DNA from: JAVWGW01 sp036655915
GTDB taxonomy: Bacteria > Actinomycetota > Coriobacteriia > Coriobacteriales > Eggerthellaceae
Reading direction: 5' to 3'
Assembly (NCBI GenBank): GCA_036655915.1
Contig: JAVVPE010000007.1
Location: 1-43,825 of the forward strand
Length of the DNA: 43,825 nt
Part shown: positions 40,482-43,825 of the stretch, one piece after another
Layout: each line of letters begins with the position of its first letter
Numbering within the stretch: position 1 is the stretch's first letter
The notes under the pieces: model-generated
Database searches by the model: none
The model's input: the letters and a program-made list of their open reading frames with translations, nothing else
What the model was told of the DNA's origin: nothing
Program-made: the position numbers and the translations under genes

Positions 40482-41297
40482 ATGAAAAACGAATTACTTT
40501 CCATCGGAGAAGTGGCCAACATGAAAGGCGTCAGCGTGAAATCGCTGCGCTATTACGAACGGCTGGGCATTTTAGCGCCCATCTACATCAACCCGCACAG
40601 CGGCTATCGTTACTATTCCATGAACCAGATGATCGACATAGACACCATCATTACCTGTATTGAACTGGGCATACCCTTAAAAGACTTAGCGGATTACACG
40701 AAGGGCGACGGATCGCTTGATACCGTCACGCTGCTTGATCGAGGCCGGCGCATTGCCGTGGCCAACCTGCGCAAGGCACATTCGGCGCTCTTTCAAATTG
40801 ATGACTATTTAGAGGAGGTGGCCGCACAAAAGGAATTTCGCGCCACGCCGGATCACTACGAGCGCACGCTGCCCGACCGCACGGCGCTGGTACTTCCCTG
40901 GGTGGGGAAATCCTTTGATGCGAAGCGCTACGCTACCGCCATCACCGCCCTTTATCAGGAAGCCCAACGGCTCGAACTTTTCCCTCTTTACCTGCAGGGG
41001 ATGCTTTTTTTGCCGCAGGGTGCCGCGTGGGATGTGTGCACCTATTTAGAAGTGCATATTCCCCCGACCGAACCCGCACACGCCGCAACAAAAAAGCCTG
41101 CGCGCCTAACCACGCTACCCGGCGGTAGCTTTTCTGGCAAGCATCTAACGCGCGATGGGTTTGAAAACTGCTTTAAAGCAGCGTTTGCCGAAGCCGCCCG
41201 CATCGACCCCGCCCAAAACATTGTGGTGGCCACCGAAGTGTGGGAAACCGAACTTAAGGCCGACCACTACACCGTAGAAGTGCTTGTTGGCCTCTAA
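40482..41297 (+). CDS. MerR-family multidrug-sensing regulator (BmrR-like layout)
   Basis: The 271-residue protein has the MerR DNA-binding domain (LLSIGEVANMKGVSVKSLRYYERLGIL, HSGYRYYS), a dimerisation helix (about 75-110) and a C-terminal effector domain of the GyrI/BmrR type (about 120-271). It is divergent from the SMR pair and most likely activates it when a drug binds. Start ATG 40482 has AAGGAG 4 nt upstream. The C-terminus is followed 88 nt later by trpS. Confidence 0.9.
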   Translation: MKNELLSIGEVANMKGVSVKSLRYYERLGILAPIYINPHSGYRYYSMNQMIDIDTIITCIELGIPLKDLADYTKGDGSLDTVTLLDRGRRIAVANLRKAHSALFQIDDYLEEVAAQKEFRATPDHYERTLPDRTALVLPWVGKSFDAKRYATAITALYQEAQRLELFPLYLQGMLFLPQGAAWDVCTYLEVHIPPTEPAHAATKKPARLTTLPGGSFSGKHLTRDGFENCFKAAFAEAARIDPAQNIVVATEVWETELKADHYTVEVLVGL

Positions 41298-41385
41298 AAG
41301 CATGGAAAAACGGAGCACTTCGGTGCCCAAAGTTGCCAATCTGTCGTATCATGGTTTCTTGTGTAACTTGCCACCCAGAGAAAAG

Positions 41386-42444
41386 ATGCCGCCCATGAGC
41401 ACACCTACCAGCTTTGATGCCAGCTTAAAACGCAGCGCCGAAATCCGCGCGGATTTACCCCTGCACCCCGAAAAATACACGATGCTCACCGGCGACCGCC
41501 CCACGGGACGCCTGCATATGGGGCACTATTTTGGCACCATTAAAGAACGTGTGGCGCTGCAGAATATGGGTGTGAACACCAACATCATCATTGCCGATTA
41601 CCAGGTTATCACCGACCGCGATACCACCGAAAACATCGCCGACAACGTGTATAACATGGTGATGGATTACTTGGCTGCCGGCATCGATCCGGAAAAAACG
41701 ATGATTTACACGCATTCGGCCGTGCCGGCATCCAACCAGCTGATGCTGCCTTTTTTGTCGCTGGTCACCGAATCGGAGCTGCACCGCAACCCCACGGTAA
41801 AGGCCGAAATGGAGGCATCGGGTCATGCCTTGACCGGCCTGCTGCTTACCTACCCCGTACACCAAGCCTGCGACATCCTATTTTGCAAAGGCAACATCGT
41901 GCCCGTGGGAAAAGATCAGCTGCCCCACATCGAACTGACGCGCACCGTTGCGCGGCGCTTCAACGAACGCTATGCGCCCGTCTTCCCCGAACCCGAGGGC
42001 ATCTTAAACGAAGTCATCGAAGTTCCGGGCTTAGACGGCCGCAAGATGTCGAAAAGCTATGGCAACTCGATTATGCTGTGCGCCACCGAAGAAGAAACGG
42101 CCAAGCGCATCAAGAAATCCCCCACCGATTCGCAGCGCTGCATCACCTTTGACAAGGAAGGCCGCCCGGGCGTGGCCGCCCTGCTTACCACCGCCGCCCT
42201 TACCACGGGGCGCAGCGAACAAGATATTGCCGACGAAATCGGCGAAGCGGGGTCAGGGGCGCTTAAGGCCTACGTGACACAAAGCGTAAATGACTACTTG
42301 GCACCGATGCGCGAACGTCGCCGCGCCTTTGAGGGTGATTTAGATTACATCAAAGATGTGCTGCATGAAGGCAACAAACGGGCAAACGCCATCGCGAATG
42401 CCACCCTTGACGAAGTATGCCAGGCCATGGGTATGGTGTACTGA
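41386..42444 (+). CDS. trpS: Tryptophanyl-tRNA synthetase
   Basis: The 352-residue class I synthetase has GDRPTGRLHMGHYFG (HIGH-type motif, His44 and His47) and DGRKMSKSYGN (KMSKS at about 220-224), with a C-terminal helical domain. It charges tRNA-Trp. The start is ATG 41386 or ATG 41395; a GAGA upstream favours the first slightly. The 88-nt leader is too short for a T-box and shows only a small GCAC-TTCG-GTGC hairpin. Confidence 0.95.
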   Translation: MPPMSTPTSFDASLKRSAEIRADLPLHPEKYTMLTGDRPTGRLHMGHYFGTIKERVALQNMGVNTNIIIADYQVITDRDTTENIADNVYNMVMDYLAAGIDPEKTMIYTHSAVPASNQLMLPFLSLVTESELHRNPTVKAEMEASGHALTGLLLTYPVHQACDILFCKGNIVPVGKDQLPHIELTRTVARRFNERYAPVFPEPEGILNEVIEVPGLDGRKMSKSYGNSIMLCATEEETAKRIKKSPTDSQRCITFDKEGRPGVAALLTTAALTTGRSEQDIADEIGEAGSGALKAYVTQSVNDYLAPMRERRRAFEGDLDYIKDVLHEGNKRANAIANATLDEVCQAMGMVY

Positions 42445-42451
42445 TAGTATT

Positions 42452-42483
42452 TTGCACACAACAGCGGCATTTTGCGCTAGAAT
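42452..42483 (+). promoter_or_regulatory. Possible promoter of the CAU tRNA
   Basis: TTGCAC and TAGAAT lie 43 nt before the tRNA. The spacer is 20 nt, longer than usual, so only the -10 box is convincing. Confidence 0.35.
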
Positions 42484-42525
42484 ACGTATTCGGCGTTGCA
42501 CACTCTGTTGCAGCGCATCTGCTTG

Positions 42526-42600
42526 GGGCCTATAGCTCAACGGTGGAGCAGGGGACTCATAATCCCTTGGTTGCAGGTTCGAATCCTGCTGGGCCCACCA
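42526..42600 (+). tRNA. tRNA with CAU anticodon, probably tRNA-Ile2
   Basis: A complete cloverleaf with encoded CCA: acceptor GGGCCTA/TGGGCCC, D arm GCTC...GAGC, anticodon arm GGGGA-CTCATAA-TCCCT, T arm GCAGG...CCTGC. CAU can be elongator Met, initiator Met or lysidine-modified Ile2. The acceptor C4-G69 and C5-G68 pairs are TilS determinants in tRNA-Ile2 (family knowledge), which favours Ile2. The initiator is excluded because position 1 pairs normally. Confidence 0.9.
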
Positions 42601-42611
42601 TATAACACCTG

Positions 42612-42642
42612 ATAGAAGCCGCAAAAGCGGCTTCTATTCTTT
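42612..42642 (+). terminator. Intrinsic terminator of the CAU tRNA
   Basis: ATAGAAGCCGC-AAAA-GCGGCTTCTAT is a perfect 11-bp hairpin followed by TCTTT, 11 nt after the tRNA 3' end. Confidence 0.85.
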
Positions 42643-42852
42643 CCCGGGCACCCTCCCCCGTGTTACGTCGTGTTACTTCTTGAAAAGGGAGCCTACCATC
42701 TACCAACCAAAAGCGCGCGTCCTGTGTCAGCGTTGATGATTCAGTAGCTAAGAATCAAACAGTAAAACTAGCGAAAAGTACGAGTAGCTTGTACAAAAGT
42801 ACTAATTTTTTGTAGTTTTCACCGGAAATGCTGGCAATCTGCCAAGCTGCGA

Positions 42853-42881
42853 TTGACGAAATGATTTACAGGAAGTAAAGT
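42853..42881 (+). promoter_or_regulatory. Promoter upstream of the Abi_2 gene
   Basis: TTGACG and TAAAGT are separated by exactly 17 nt, a good housekeeping promoter. Transcription should begin near 42888. Confidence 0.65.
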
Positions 42882-42887
42882 AGGCGG

Positions 42888-42949
42888 TGTGATGAGGTCG
42901 CGCGACGGTATGTCCGGCGTGATCCACAAGACCGCCGTAAGGCGGTTTT
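42888..42949 (+). ncRNA. Candidate short leader RNA before the Abi_2 gene
   Basis: Between the predicted start of transcription and an internal terminator lies about 62 nt with a self-complementary GTCGC-GCGAC and a CGG-TATGT-CCG stem. This layout resembles the RNA-antitoxin/terminator/toxin arrangement of type III systems. No tandem repeats as in ToxI are seen. Position-based candidate only. Confidence 0.35.
42928..42949 (+). terminator. Internal terminator directly upstream of the Abi_2 gene
   Basis: AAGACCGCC-GTAA-GGCGGTTTTC forms a stem of at least 6 GC-rich pairs with a T run, 6 nt before the AAGGAG ribosome site. It would limit read-through into the toxin-like gene. Confidence 0.7.
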
Positions 42950-42967
42950 CGTGTTTAAGGAGTAAAA

Positions 42968-43825
42968 ATGGATAGACCCTTCAAAACCGTTGACGAACAG
43001 ATAGAAATATTGCATTTTCGTGGGATGAGTACCGATGAAAAAACCCCGCATATTCTGGAGCGCGAAGGATATTATTCTGTCGTAAACGGGTACAAAGATT
43101 TATTCATTGACCCCCAAGCAAAATCCGCAGCAGGAGGAGAAGACAGGTTTAAAAAAGGAACCGCCTTTTCCGATCTATACCGACTGTTCGAGTTCGATCG
43201 CGATTTGCGTATGACAATGTTTAGATACTTCGCCATAGCCGAAGCCACACTGAAAACGGTATGCTCGTATGAATTCGCCAAAGCCTATCAACTGGAAGCT
43301 GAGCCCTACCTAGAAAGACAGAACTACCGACTCGGTAGTAGGTTTGACAGGCTCGCAGGAAGACTGATTGAGGACTTTAAATATATACTTGGGAAAAATC
43401 CGAACAAGCAGCCGAGATTCCGGCGGCAATACCTTGAGCATTATTTGAACAACCACGACGAAGTTCCTATCTGGGTACTGATGAACTATCTAAGCCTTGG
43501 ACAAGTTTTCAAATTCTATGATTACCAACCAGAATCTATAAGAAACGCCGTCGCTAAAAAGTTCACAGAACTGTACAACGAAACACACGTGAAGCCAATG
43601 CGAATTCATGACAGACAGCTACGACTTATCTATGATCATATCAAGGACTTTCGAAATATATGCGCCCACGACGAAAGACTCTATTGTGCACGAGTAGCAC
43701 CTTCAAAAGATGTCTCGCTAGCAGACGTGCTTAAAGACCTCAGATTCGTTCTTACAAAACAAGAAAATGCTCGAATGGGTAAAGAGGTTATGCAGCTAAT
43801 TCTTGGCATAGCAAATGATCTTGAT
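42968..43825 (+). CDS. Abi_2 family abortive-infection protein (AbiD/AbiF-like), cut by window end
   Basis: 286 codons are open to the window edge with no stop. The N-terminus MDRPFKTVDEQIEIL, the LEREGYYSVVNGYKDLF segment, FEFDRDLRMTMFRYFAIAEATLK and VPIWVLMNYLSLGQ are Abi_2 features. The motif RNICAHDERLY (Arg229, His234) matches the R-X4-H active site of HEPN ribonucleases. Such proteins are thought to stop translation or growth on phage attack. AAGGAG lies 5 nt before ATG 42968. The family is usually about 300-330 residues, so most of it is here. The location beside a tRNA is a common insertion site for defence genes. Confidence 0.9.
   Translation, partial: MDRPFKTVDEQIEILHFRGMSTDEKTPHILEREGYYSVVNGYKDLFIDPQAKSAAGGEDRFKKGTAFSDLYRLFEFDRDLRMTMFRYFAIAEATLKTVCSYEFAKAYQLEAEPYLERQNYRLGSRFDRLAGRLIEDFKYILGKNPNKQPRFRRQYLEHYLNNHDEVPIWVLMNYLSLGQVFKFYDYQPESIRNAVAKKFTELYNETHVKPMRIHDRQLRLIYDHIKDFRNICAHDERLYCARVAPSKDVSLADVLKDLRFVLTKQENARMGKEVMQLILGIANDLD

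Larger units (their letters stand above)
42643..42967 (+). other. Leader region between the CAU tRNA and the Abi_2 gene
   Basis: No gene is seen in these 325 bases. It holds an 8-bp direct repeat (CGTGTTAC at 42659 and 42669), an AT-rich fold built on AAAACTA...TAGTTTT (about 42763-42817), a direct repeat AAAAGTAC, and then the promoter, short candidate RNA and terminator listed separately. No copy of the tRNA 3' end that would mark an att site was found in the window. Confidence 0.6.

Noticed and set aside
41298..41385. T-box leader before trpS
   Set aside because: The 88-nt leader is far too short and lacks the conserved T-box and specifier stem.
42601..42967. Integration site (att) of a mobile element at the CAU tRNA
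   Set aside because: No duplicate of the tRNA 3' end and no integrase lies in the window; only short direct repeats are seen. The far side of the putative island is outside the window.
42866..43281. Minus-strand frames opposite the Abi_2 gene
   Set aside because: They have no motifs or ribosome sites and oppose a clear coding region.

Overview
The window looks like chromosomal DNA of a strictly anaerobic, menaquinone-respiring actinobacterium, most likely Coriobacteriia/Eggerthellaceae. This is inferred from three things: a LuxR-type regulator fused to a 12-helix membrane domain, a Tat-exported membrane-bound [NiFe]-hydrogenase with rubrerythrin nearby, and an acyl-CoA dehydrogenase/ETF/FixCX cluster. 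No rRNA or species-specific marker is present, so the placement is inference.

Layout. 0-1.6 kb: a membrane-anchored LuxR regulator facing an acetaldehyde-type aldehyde dehydrogenase across a shared bidirectional terminator. 3.4-5.1 kb: a two-gene unit, a zinc-ribbon membrane protein and a metallo-beta-lactamase-fold hydrolase. 5.4-9.7 kb: mfd, with divergent nth. 9.8-11.9 kb: a diguanylate cyclase with two solute-binding-protein domains. 12.0-16.8 kb: the hydrogenase genes (small subunit, large subunit, cytochrome b), a terminator, then a membrane protein and the maturation protease. 17.2-21.4 kb: a likely redox/metal-stress operon (degenerate AAA+ protein, Rrf2 regulator, Fe-S-free MutY-like glycosylase, MntP, rubrerythrin). 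21.6-26.9 kb: a HAD phosphatase and a MarR-controlled heterodimeric ABC exporter. 27.1-38.2 kb: a large acyl-CoA/electron-transfer island. 38.5-42.6 kb: a hicB remnant, tRNA-Asp, a tyrosine phosphatase, a paired SMR exporter with a divergent MerR regulator, trpS and a CAU tRNA. 42.9 kb to the end: an Abi_2/HEPN abortive-infection gene, cut off by the window edge, with its own promoter, short leader and terminator.

How the genes work together. The hydrogenase feeds electrons from H2 through cytochrome b to quinone. The 27-38 kb island has everything needed to activate a carboxylic acid (CoA ligase, CoA transferase), oxidise or reduce it at the alpha-beta position (two acyl-CoA dehydrogenases) and exchange the electrons with quinone through ETF and FixCX. 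It is controlled by a LysR regulator between two divergent transcription units. The substrate cannot be read from the sequence. Its Glu codon usage differs from flanking housekeeping genes in short samples, and it abuts a truncated hicB and a tRNA gene, so it may have been acquired.

The least expected signals are: (i) a nearly identical ~133-nt element in two intergenic regions 7.7 kb apart, able to fold into a long multi-stem hairpin, with its few differences in a loop or as a G-C to G-U change, preceded in both places by palindromic sub-repeats; (ii) the promoter-short RNA-terminator-HEPN toxin layout beside the CAU tRNA; and (iii) the uncharacterised acyl-CoA island.
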